A DNA stretch of 15,308 nucleotides. Origin: Darwinibacter acetoxidans_A. GTDB lineage: Bacteria; Bacillota; Limnochordia; Darwinibacteriales; Darwinibacteriaceae. Below are positions 7,681 to 13,794 of the stretch, piece after piece. Under the pieces are notes generated by a model. The model was not told the DNA's origin, did not search any database, and saw only the letters and a list, made by a program, of their open reading frames with translations. Location of the stretch: NCBI GenBank assembly GCA_041936745.1, contig JBHGWS010000083.1, positions 1 to 15,308 of the forward strand, read 5' to 3'. The stretch's first letter is position 1. The number at the start of each line of letters is the position of its first letter. A program made the position numbers and the translations under genes.

Positions 7681-7708
7681 TTGAGGCCGCGCAACCTTTT
7701 GGTATAAT
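7681..7708 (+). promoter_or_regulatory. Promoter of the phosphofructokinase gene
   Basis: A perfect -10 TATAAT at 7703-7708 is preceded by the extended -10 element TGG, and TTGAGG (7681-7686) lies 16 bases upstream as the -35 box. Transcription would start near 7715, leaving a leader of roughly 95 bases. The leader has two small hairpins: CCCC/GGGG at 7735-7745, and TTTCGG (7751-7756) with CCGAAA (7769-7774). I recognise no known riboswitch in it. Confidence 0.75.
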
Positions 7709-7808
7709 ATATTTATAACAGCAAAAGTTACCTGCCCCGGCGGGGGAAGATTTCGGTGCAAACTGCTGCCGAAAATTTATTACCATTATAGGAGGAGAAG
7801 AGCCAAGG

Positions 7809-9053
7809 ATGAGACTAGAAGGAAACGTTGTCATAGCACAAGGCGGGGGGCCCACAGCGGTAATTAACCAATCTCTGGTGGGAGCCGTCCTGGAAGCAAG
7901 GAAATATCGTCAAATCGAACGGATCTACGGCGCTTTAAACGGTGTTGCGGGAATAATCAACGAAGATTTTATTGATCTGACGCAGGAGACGACTCTCAAT
8001 CTGGAACAGGTTGCCAATACCCCTTCATCTGCACTTCTTTCTACCAGAGATAAGCCTGATGAGGCCTACTGCAAAGAAATTTTTAATGTTTTCAAAGCAC
8101 ACAATATCAGATACTTTTTCTACATCGGCGGGAATGATTCCGCTGATACGGTCAGGATCGTTAACGAACAGGCCGAATTGGCCGACTACGAGTTGAGGGC
8201 AATTCACGTGCCTAAAACTATCGATAACGATCTGAAAGTTAATGACCATACGCCGGGCTACGGTTCCGCCGCCAGGTTTGTGGCGCAGGCTTTCAGCGGG
8301 CTTAACCTGGATAACAAGGCGCTGCCCGGAGTGCACATCGGTGTGGTCATGGGCAGGCATGCCGGTTTTCTGACGGCAGCTTCGGCGATGGCCAGAAAGT
8401 ATGCCCATGATGGGCCCCACTTGATTTACCTGCCTGAGCGGCCTTTTAAAAAGGAAGCCTTTTTGCGCGATGTCAAAGCAGTTTATGACAAGCACGGCAG
8501 GTGTATTATCGCCGTTTCCGAGGGAATTCAAGATGAGGCGGGCGAACCGATCGCCACAGGGCTTTTAGGCCGGATCGAAGATGCCCACGGCAATGTCCAG
8601 CTGTCCGGTTCAGGGGCATTGGGGGATCTTTTAGCTACTTATATCAGGCAGCAGTTGAAGATCGAAAGAGTCAGGGCAGATACCTTCGGCTATCTGCAGC
8701 GGTCATTTCTCGGCTGTGTTTCCGATGTGGATCAAAAAGAAGCGCGGGAAGTGGGGGAAAAGGCGGTACAGTTTGTTGCCTGGGATGATGTGGACGGTTC
8801 CGTTACCATTCACAGAACGGGCGATTATTCCGTTGAATACAGGTTAACTCCCTTGGAAGAACTGGCGGCCAAAACAAAGCTGATGCCGGCCGAATTTATT
8901 TCAGCGGCAGGCAATGACGTGACGGAAGCCTTTAGGCGGTACGTCAAACCCCTTTTGGGGACGAACCTGCCCACTGTGGGTGTTTTAAAAGGCCCCAGGG
9001 TGCCAAAAATCTTAAAGAAGGCTTTAGATGAGGCAGCCGCCGCCAAAGATTAA
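7809..9053 (+). CDS. PPi-dependent 6-phosphofructokinase
   Basis: A 414-residue phosphofructokinase-family enzyme that interconverts fructose 6-phosphate and fructose 1,6-bisphosphate in glycolysis. The phosphate-donor loop is GGGPT (12-16). GGNDS (107-111) has Asp110 where ATP enzymes carry Gly, and PKTIDND (135-141) has Lys136 where ATP enzymes have Gly (PGTIDND); both are the known marks of pyrophosphate-dependent enzymes (EC 2.7.1.90). MGRHAG (181-186) is the conserved substrate-site segment. The length fits the roughly 400-residue PPi group. PPi use makes the step reversible and spares ATP, as is common in anaerobes. GGAGG at 7791-7795 lies 13 bases from the ATG, slightly far, with GGAGAAG closer. 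The gene has its own promoter and terminator and looks monocistronic. Confidence 0.92.
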   Translation: MRLEGNVVIAQGGGPTAVINQSLVGAVLEARKYRQIERIYGALNGVAGIINEDFIDLTQETTLNLEQVANTPSSALLSTRDKPDEAYCKEIFNVFKAHNIRYFFYIGGNDSADTVRIVNEQAELADYELRAIHVPKTIDNDLKVNDHTPGYGSAARFVAQAFSGLNLDNKALPGVHIGVVMGRHAGFLTAASAMARKYAHDGPHLIYLPERPFKKEAFLRDVKAVYDKHGRCIIAVSEGIQDEAGEPIATGLLGRIEDAHGNVQLSGSGALGDLLATYIRQQLKIERVRADTFGYLQRSFLGCVSDVDQKEAREVGEKAVQFVAWDDVDGSVTIHRTGDYSVEYRLTPLEELAAKTKLMPAEFISAAGNDVTEAFRRYVKPLLGTNLPTVGVLKGPRVPKILKKALDEAAAAKD

Positions 9054-9070
9054 AAATCAGCGGCCTGCAG

Positions 9071-9100
9071 TTAAACCCCGAGGGCGGCCTCGGGGTTTAA
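9071..9100 (+). terminator. Terminator after the phosphofructokinase gene
   Basis: A perfect 13-base-pair stem, TTAAACCCCGAGG (9071-9083) with CCTCGGGGTTTAA (9088-9100), surrounds the 4-base loop GCGG. It starts 17 bases after the stop codon. The trailing T-run is short (TTT then AAT), but the stem is very stable. Confidence 0.8.
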
Positions 9101-9199
9101 TCAGATCAAGGGCTTATAATATGTTGCCAGTCTGGGCGCGGCGCGCAAAAACCGGGGAAGTAAAAAAAGTTAAAATTACTCGCTTAAGGGGGAAAAAGG

Positions 9200-9565
9200 G
9201 TGCAGTACGAATTTCTCTGCTATAATCGGTGAAGTACCTGCAGAAAAGCCAGGGCCTGGCTTGATGAAGCAGGTGTTGACTATGTTTTCCGCGATATTGT
9301 CAAGGACAACCCCACGGAAGCCGAGCTTGTGAAATGGCTGGCGGCGAGCGGGGAACCAAGTAAAAAGTTCTTCAACTCCCGGGGTAAAGTTTACCGCCAA
9401 CTGGGCTTAAAGGATCGCCTGCCGGAGATGACTTTAAATGAGCAGGCAAAAATCTTGGCCACAGACGGGCTTTTAGTGAAGAGGCCCTTAGTGATCGGCA
9501 ACGATCTAATTTTAATCGGCTTTAACGAAGAGCAGTGGCAGCGGGAATTGGTAAAAACCCCCTAG
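9200..9565 (+). CDS. ArsC/Spx-family oxidoreductase, probable selenoprotein (in-frame TGA = Sec11)
   Basis: Read through one in-frame TGA (9230-9232), this frame gives a 121-residue protein of the ArsC/Spx/YffB family (PF03960 type), the normal length. The N-terminus reads CYNR-U-STCRKARAWL, so TGA replaces the first Cys of the family's CxxC-type redox site; Cys14 is kept. The rest is typical: VDYVFRDIVKDNPTEAEL, KKFFNSRGKVYRQLGLKD and LLVKRPLVIG with the conserved Arg-Pro. GTG 9200 is chosen because AAGGGGG (9186-9192) ends 7 bases before it and TAA at 9185-9187 blocks any earlier start. A hairpin at 9233-9277 directly after TGA fits a bacterial SECIS element. It is probably a cytoplasmic thiol/selenol redox enzyme; arsenate reduction is not shown. 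The alternative is a point-mutated pseudogene, but the intact frame and hairpin argue against it. Annotated without Sec, only an ATG at 9329 (78 residues) would be found. Confidence 0.85.
9233..9277 (+). promoter_or_regulatory. Candidate bacterial SECIS element
   Basis: Immediately 3' of the TGA, 9233-9241 pairs with 9269-9277 (nine pairs including two G·U, core ACCTGC/GCAGGT). After a small internal loop, AAGCCAG (9246-9252) pairs with CTGGCTT (9256-9262) around the triloop GGC (9253-9255). The apical loop begins with G and lies 20 bases after the TGA, as expected for SelB-binding bacterial SECIS hairpins. All of it is also coding sequence. Confidence 0.75.
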
Positions 9566-9574
9566 GGGGTTTTT
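9553..9574. terminator. Bidirectional terminator shared by convergent genes
   Basis: A perfect 22-base palindrome: A5C5 (9553-9562), central TA, G5T5 (9565-9574). It reads as a G/C stem followed by a T-run on both strands. The stop codons of the two convergent genes lie within it (plus TAG 9563-9565; minus TAG 9564-9562). Confidence 0.85.
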
Positions 9575-10485
9575 GCCTTAAGCCAAGCTAAAATATCGGC
9601 TGTGACCTTTTCTTTGCCGATTTCATTGAGCAGTTCGTGGCGCATGCCGGGATAGAGGATTACCTCCAGGTCCTTAATGCCGTGCCGTTCGTATTGGGCG
9701 GCAAATTCTCTGATGCCCCTGCCTTGGCCGCCCACGGGATCTGCTTCGCCGCTTAAGATCAAAAGCGGCAGTTCTTTTGGTATTTTCTCAATTAAAGCAT
9801 CGCTGTGGATGCGCTGCAGCCCCGTAAACAGATCGTAGAAAAATCCCGAGCTGAAGACTTGGCCGCAGTGGGGGTCCTGCTCGTATAAATCGACCTCTTG
9901 CGGATCGGTGGAAAGCCAATCGAACTTAGTTCTGGGGTTTTTAATGCCTTTGTTGTAACCGCGAAAGACGATGGCATCTAAAAGGGGGCTTGGTGCACTA
10001 GGATCTTTTCTCATCTGCAGCCTGGCGATTAGTTTACCTAAAACTGCGGCAAAGCCCGGATTGCCGCTGGACCCCATAAGAATTGCCCCGTCGATTGAAT
10101 CACCGTATTTCTGCAGATAGCGCCTGGCTAAAAAAGAGCCCATGCTGTGGCCTAACAAAAAGATGGGTAGGTTGGGATGGCGGTTTCGCTGCCACAGGTT
10201 CAGCTGATAAAGATCGTCAACGGCCCGCTCGAAACCTTCCTTGGGGGCGAAATAGCCGGGGCTGCCGCTTTTTTCACCTGTTTTGCCGTGGCCTCTGTGG
10301 TCGCCGCCAAAACAGATAACCCCCTCTTTGTTGCAGGCAGCGGCAAAACGGCAATAACGCTCAATGTGTTCTGCCATGCCGTGGGCTAACTGTAAGATGG
10401 CGCGGGGGTTTTTTACATCTTCCCAAAGCCGGACATAAATTTCTTCCTGGTCATCCATTGTAAGAAACAGCTTATTTTCTTTCAT
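9562..10485 (-). CDS. Monoacylglycerol-lipase-like α/β hydrolase
   Basis: A 307-residue α/β hydrolase of the serine aminopeptidase S33 / lysophospholipase group. LAHGMAEH near residue 35 supplies the oxyanion-hole HG motif. GHSMGS has nucleophile Ser114; GEADP gives the acid Asp249 and GMRHE gives His273, completing the triad in the usual order. There is no signal peptide, so it is likely a cytoplasmic esterase or lipase acting on monoacylglycerols or lysophospholipids. The start is set at minus-strand ATG 10485 because AGGAGG lies 8 bases upstream; the frame is open to 10548 without a ribosome site. It is divergent from the DUF362 gene and convergent with the selenoprotein gene. The substrate cannot be read from the sequence. 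Confidence 0.9.
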   Translation of the reverse strand: MKENKLFLTMDDQEEIYVRLWEDVKNPRAILQLAHGMAEHIERYCRFAAACNKEGVICFGGDHRGHGKTGEKSGSPGYFAPKEGFERAVDDLYQLNLWQRNRHPNLPIFLLGHSMGSFLARRYLQKYGDSIDGAILMGSSGNPGFAAVLGKLIARLQMRKDPSAPSPLLDAIVFRGYNKGIKNPRTKFDWLSTDPQEVDLYEQDPHCGQVFSSGFFYDLFTGLQRIHSDALIEKIPKELPLLILSGEADPVGGQGRGIREFAAQYERHGIKDLEVILYPGMRHELLNEIGKEKVTADILAWLKAKTP

Positions 10486-10527
10486 CGGGCAGGCCTCCTT
10501 GTTATAGTTTTCCCCGCCTAACCCACT

Positions 10528-10567
10528 TTTCCTTTCGAAGCCGGCCAATTAAGGCCGTGAAAGGAAA
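10528..10567. repeat. Imperfect inverted repeat in a divergent intergenic region
   Basis: TTTCCTTTC (10528-10536) pairs with GAAAGGAAA (10559-10567) and, inside this, CGGCC (10542-10546) with GGCCG (10553-10557) around AATTAA. The 14 base pairs are interrupted by a 5-to-1 asymmetry. It lies in the 122 bases between the divergent hydrolase and DUF362 genes, with no T-run beside it, so it is more likely an operator or leader hairpin than a terminator. Confidence 0.5.
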
Positions 10568-10607
10568 CAGTGCGCCTGTGGCGAAAACGAAGATGGGAGG
10601 GTTATTC

Positions 10608-11693
10608 GTGGAAAACAAACTTTTTATCAGTTACGGCCACAGCCCCGAAGAAATGGTGGGGGAGCTTTTAGAAAAAATGCAGCTGGCGAAAATGATCCCC
10701 AGGGGCGCCAGAATCGGCTTGAAACCGAATTTAGTCTTGGCCAAGCCTGCTTCTTCCGGTGCGACTACTTCGCCCGAGCTTGTCGGTGGGCTCCTTGAAT
10801 ACCTGCAGGCGAAGGGCTTTACTGATCTGGTCATTGCGGAAGGATCTTGGATCGGCGATACCACGGAGCGGGCCTTCCAGGCCTGCGGTTATCGGGAACT
10901 TGCGGAAAAATATGCGGTGCCTTTGGTAGATCTGCAGAAAGACAGCTGGCATGAGCGTGAAGTTCATGGGCTTAAGCTTAAGATCTGCGATGAGATGAAT
11001 AAGATCGATTTTTTAATTAATTTACCTGTCTTAAAAGGCCACTGCCAAACAAAAATCACCTGCGCTTTAAAAAACCTGAAAGGCTGCATCCCCAATCAAG
11101 AAAAAAGAAGGTTTCACGCCTTAGGACTGCACAAGCCGATCGCTTACCTAAACAAAGCACTGACTTCCCAGTTAATTATCGTCGACGGTTTAGTGGGCGA
11201 TCTGAACTTTGAAGAGGGCGGCAACCCCGTCCGGATGGATCGGCTGATCGCGGGTTTTGATCCTGTTTTGGTCGATTCTTATGTGGCGGGGCTTTTAGGC
11301 TACCTGCCCGCAGACATCCCTTATATCACCATGGCAGCGGAAATCGGCGTGGGCCGGGTCTTTTCTGAAAATGAACAGTTAGAGGTTGTGAGAGAAAGCC
11401 ACACCTTTAAGAAAATACCTGCAAGCAGGGCGATTGCCGGCTTGGCTCAACATGTCATTGAAAAAAAGGCCTGTTCCGCCTGCTACGGCAGCCTTCTGCA
11501 CGCCTTGGACCGCTTAAAAGAGCGGGGGCTTTTGGCCGGCCTGCCAAAAGTCTCAATCGGGCAGGGTTTTAAAAATGTGAAGAGTGAAGGGATCGGTGTG
11601 GGCAGCTGTACGGCGGGCTTCAGCAGCTTTGTGGGCGGCTGCCCCCCTCCGGCACGGGCTATCCTGGATCTTTTAGAGCAGCATGTGAAATAA
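10608..11693 (+). CDS. DUF362 domain protein
   Basis: A 361-residue DUF362-family protein, recognised by LKPNLV (about 38-43), the ATTSPELV segment, LPVLKGHC and CALKNLKGC (about 152-160). The C-terminal part has four cysteines, CSAC (289, 292), GSC (334) and GGC (345), which could bind a metal or an iron-sulfur cluster; the classical ferredoxin CxxCxxCxxxC pattern is absent. There is no signal peptide. GTG 10608 is chosen because GGGAGGG (10595-10601) ends 6 bases before it; an ATG at 10557 has no ribosome site. The family is widespread in anaerobes and mostly uncharacterised, so no reaction is assigned. A strong hairpin follows the stop codon. Confidence 0.85.
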   Translation: MENKLFISYGHSPEEMVGELLEKMQLAKMIPRGARIGLKPNLVLAKPASSGATTSPELVGGLLEYLQAKGFTDLVIAEGSWIGDTTERAFQACGYRELAEKYAVPLVDLQKDSWHEREVHGLKLKICDEMNKIDFLINLPVLKGHCQTKITCALKNLKGCIPNQEKRRFHALGLHKPIAYLNKALTSQLIIVDGLVGDLNFEEGGNPVRMDRLIAGFDPVLVDSYVAGLLGYLPADIPYITMAAEIGVGRVFSENEQLEVVRESHTFKKIPASRAIAGLAQHVIEKKACSACYGSLLHALDRLKERGLLAGLPKVSIGQGFKNVKSEGIGVGSCTAGFSSFVGGCPPPARAILDLLEQHVK

Positions 11694-11726
11694 AAAAAGA
11701 TGCCAAAAAGGCAGAGCCTTTTTGGC
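11694..11726. terminator. Bidirectional terminator between DUF362 and redoxin genes
   Basis: GCCAAAAAGGC (11702-11712) pairs perfectly with GCCTTTTTGGC (11716-11726) around a 3-base loop. Reading on the minus strand, the stem is followed by ATC and a long T-run (plus-strand A-run 11693-11699), so it terminates the redoxin transcript best. On the plus strand only a weak TTTT follows. Confidence 0.82.
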
Positions 11727-11749
11727 GGCAAGTTTTCTATCTTCAGCCC

Positions 11750-12328
11750 CTAAACAAGATCGCAGGCCTCCGGCGGCATCCAGTCGGCCTCTTTGCCATC
11801 CCACTTAACATTGCAGCCGATAGGGTTGGTTAAAGGCGTGCTGATTTTTTCGCCGGCGGTTAATTCGCTTAAGGCATTTTCCAGATCGTTAACCGTTATT
11901 TTTGTAGAGTCCTTGGGATTATCAACGGCCCTTCCCGTGTAAACCAGTTCTCTTGCCTCATTGAAGACGAAAAAATGAGGTGTGCGCAAAGCACCGTAAG
12001 CCAGAGCAATATCCTGGCTGGCATCGTGTAAGTAAACCCAGGGGAATTTATGTTTTTCCATGCGCTTAACCATGTTTTCAAACGAATCTTCTACGTAAGT
12101 GTTGGCACTATTGGAGTTAATTGCCACAAACCTGACGCCTTTGTCTTTAAATTTCTCCGCGGTCTGCCTGGTAACCTCATCTGATCCCTTAACATAGGGG
12201 CAGTGGTTGCAGGTGAAAAAGACAACCAGAAAAGGTGTGTCAAAATCACTTAGTGCGTAAGTTTTTCCATCAACGGCAGGCAGCTCAAAGTCGGGAGCCT
12301 TCTGCCCCAGCTGTAGTGTAAAATTCAT
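11750..12328 (-). CDS. Thioredoxin-fold redoxin (AhpC/TSA-like) with CxxC
   Basis: A 192-residue thioredoxin-fold protein. It starts with the peroxiredoxin-like APDFELPAVDGKTYAL, then FFTCNHCPYVKG carries the CxxC active site (Cys40, Cys43). FVAINSN, DIALAYGALRTPHFFVF with the cis-Pro region, and a C-terminal NPIGCNVKW with a third conserved Cys match the thioredoxin-family group often called redoxin-domain proteins. It has no signal peptide, so it is probably a cytoplasmic disulfide reductase or peroxidase-like enzyme. The minus-strand ATG follows AAGGAGG, which lies partly inside a 7-base-pair hairpin (12335-12351) that may limit translation. It converges with the DUF362 gene and diverges from the HAD gene. 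Confidence 0.85.
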   Translation of the reverse strand: MNFTLQLGQKAPDFELPAVDGKTYALSDFDTPFLVVFFTCNHCPYVKGSDEVTRQTAEKFKDKGVRFVAINSNSANTYVEDSFENMVKRMEKHKFPWVYLHDASQDIALAYGALRTPHFFVFNEARELVYTGRAVDNPKDSTKITVNDLENALSELTAGEKISTPLTNPIGCNVKWDGKEADWMPPEACDLV

Positions 12329-12334
12329 ATACCC

Positions 12335-12361
12335 ATACCTCCTTGAGGTATCATTCGATAC
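12335..12361 (-). promoter_or_regulatory. Hairpin(s) covering the redoxin ribosome binding site
   Basis: Read on the minus strand, ATACCTC (12351-12345) pairs with GAGGTAT (12341-12335) around the loop AAG, placing the GAGG of the Shine-Dalgarno in a stem. Just upstream GTATC (12361-12357) pairs with GATAC (12352-12348) around GAAT. The two hairpins share the bases ATAC and cannot form together. This could be a translational switch or a DNA operator; neither is proven. Confidence 0.4.
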
Positions 12362-12446
12362 TAAATCAAAATTTCCTGTTGAAAGCGCAGGGGAATTAGC
12401 TTAAATGGCGAAGAACATGCCGGATTTCACTTTAGCGGAGGTACTC

Positions 12447-13184
12447 ATGAGTAAATTTAAACTAATAGCTTTGGATTTGGACGGCAGTTTACTGCAGAAC
12501 AACTTAGAAATTTCGCCCGCCAGCCGCCGCTGGATAAAAAAAGCGGAGAGAGCAGGTGTAATCGTCGCTTTCGCTACGGGCAGGAGCCGGGATTCTTCCG
12601 AACCATATTGGGAGCTGGTCTCGCCTAAAGCCCCCATGATCCTTTTAAACGGCGCGGAAGTCTGGTTGAACCGCGACAAGCTTTTAGCCCGGCACTTCCT
12701 GCCTGCCGAACATGTGCCCCGCCTGCGCCAGCTGGCCGAGGAATACGGTGCGATGTGCTGGGGGCACACTGAAGAGGCGGCGTTTCGCAGGGGAAATTGG
12801 CCCAAAAATCTGCCCTTGGAGCAGAATTGGCTTAAATTCGGCCTGGCTCACCAGGATCGGGAAGTCATAGAAAGCCTGCGTAAAATTATCAGCCGCCTGC
12901 CCGGAGTTGAAGTAACGTCTTCTTCACCCATCAATTTGGAGATATCAAAAGGAGGGGTGAGCAAGGCTTGGGGCTTGGCCGCTGTTTCTTCCCTTTTGGG
13001 GATTGCCCCGGCGGAAGTTGCGGTTGTGGGGGACAGCTTAAATGATCTGTCAATGATCAAATGGGCAGGCTTTGGCGCAGCCATGGGCAACGCGGAAAAA
13101 CCCGTAAAAGAAGCTGCCGATTACATCACCACAAGCAATGAAGAAGACGGCGTAGCCGAATTCATCCGCTTAGTCTTGGAATAG
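12447..13184 (+). CDS. Cof-type HAD-IIB phosphatase
   Basis: A 245-residue haloacid-dehalogenase hydrolase. Motif I is DLDGS with Asp10 and Asp12; motif II is ATGRS (Thr44); motif III is the Lys in GVSKAWGL (Lys173); motif IV is GDSLND (Asp196, Asp200). The cap between motifs II and III and the overall length fit the Cof/HAD-IIB group, which removes phosphate from sugar phosphates, nucleotides or cofactors in the cytoplasm; the substrate is unknown. ATG 12447 is chosen because GGAGG (12437-12441) lies 5 bases upstream; an in-frame ATG at 12405 has no ribosome site. Its last 15 bases overlap the convergent msrB gene. Confidence 0.88.
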   Translation: MSKFKLIALDLDGSLLQNNLEISPASRRWIKKAERAGVIVAFATGRSRDSSEPYWELVSPKAPMILLNGAEVWLNRDKLLARHFLPAEHVPRLRQLAEEYGAMCWGHTEEAAFRRGNWPKNLPLEQNWLKFGLAHQDREVIESLRKIISRLPGVEVTSSSPINLEISKGGVSKAWGLAAVSSLLGIAPAEVAVVGDSLNDLSMIKWAGFGAAMGNAEKPVKEAADYITTSNEEDGVAEFIRLVLE

Positions 13185-13616
13185 GTATTCGTATTCCCCC
13201 AAGCCTTCTTTTTTTAAATTGGCGCGGGGGATAAACCTTAAAGCGGCGCTGTTAATGCAGTAGCGCTGCCCGCCGAATTCCCCGGGCCCGTCAGGGAACA
13301 CGTGGCCTAAGTGGGAATCGGCTTTTTTACTGCGCACTTCTGTGCGGTGCATGCCGTGTGATGTATCCTTTTTAAAAGCTACGGCCTCTTTTTCGATTGG
13401 TTTAACAAAACTGGGCCAACCGCAGCCCGCATCGTATTGGTCCGTGCTGGAAAAAAGCGGCTCGCCGCTTACGATATCGACGTATATCCCCTCAGCGGTG
13501 TTATCCCAATATTCGTTTTGGAAAGGCGGTTCCGTACCATCCTCTTGGGTTATATGAAACTGCTGGGCAGTAAGTTTCTTTTTTAACTCCGCCCGGCTTG
13601 GTTTTTGGTAACTCAC
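13170..13616 (-). CDS. msrB: Peptide-methionine (R)-S-oxide reductase MsrB
   Basis: A 148-residue MsrB that reduces methionine-R-sulfoxide in proteins. GCGWPSF (Cys65 within it), VRSKKADSHLGHVFPDGP and RYCINSAALRF with catalytic Cys120 are the family signatures. The two CxxC pairs that bind zinc in some members are absent (they read DIVSG and SKKAD), so this is the zinc-free form. The start is GTG on the minus strand at 13616, with AGGAGGG about 7 bases upstream. It converges with the HAD gene with a 15-base overlap and diverges from anmK. A minus-strand TATAAT-like -10 lies at 13716-13711, but no good -35 accompanies it. Catalysis uses Cys, not selenocysteine. Confidence 0.95.
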   Translation of the reverse strand: MSYQKPSRAELKKKLTAQQFHITQEDGTEPPFQNEYWDNTAEGIYVDIVSGEPLFSSTDQYDAGCGWPSFVKPIEKEAVAFKKDTSHGMHRTEVRSKKADSHLGHVFPDGPGEFGGQRYCINSAALRFIPRANLKKEGLGEYEYLFQD

Positions 13617-13794
13617 AAAATCACCCTCCTGACAGACACTCTTCGCTCTTTAGTGTGTGTTTTTAAGGCGCCGGTTATTTTCAAAACCCGCGCTTTTTTT
13701 AAATAATGGAATTATATTTTTTCGTTGCAGTGAATAAGCAAGGAAGGAATTTTTACTTTTAGGCAGAACTTATCAAAAAGGGGGTGCGCCGGTT

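Noticed and set aside
9115..9120. TATAAT as a promoter for the selenoprotein gene
   Set aside because: The -10 is perfect, but no acceptable -35 lies 15-19 bases upstream, as that region is the terminator stem; it is left unannotated, although it may still be active.
9028..9225. Basic 65-residue open frame on the plus strand
   Set aside because: It starts inside the phosphofructokinase gene, runs through the terminator hairpin and overlaps the real start of the selenoprotein; its composition is low-complexity Arg/Lys.
9329..9565. A 78-residue coding sequence starting at ATG 9329
   Set aside because: It lacks a ribosome site and begins in the middle of a recognisable ArsC/Spx domain; the same frame continues upstream through the TGA to a GTG with a good ribosome site.
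10486..10548. 21-residue N-terminal extension of the hydrolase
   Set aside because: The extension contains the AGGAGG site of the internal ATG and resembles no hydrolase N-terminus.
13170..13616. MsrB as a second selenoprotein
   Set aside because: The catalytic position is a normal Cys codon (RYCINS) and the frame has no internal TGA.
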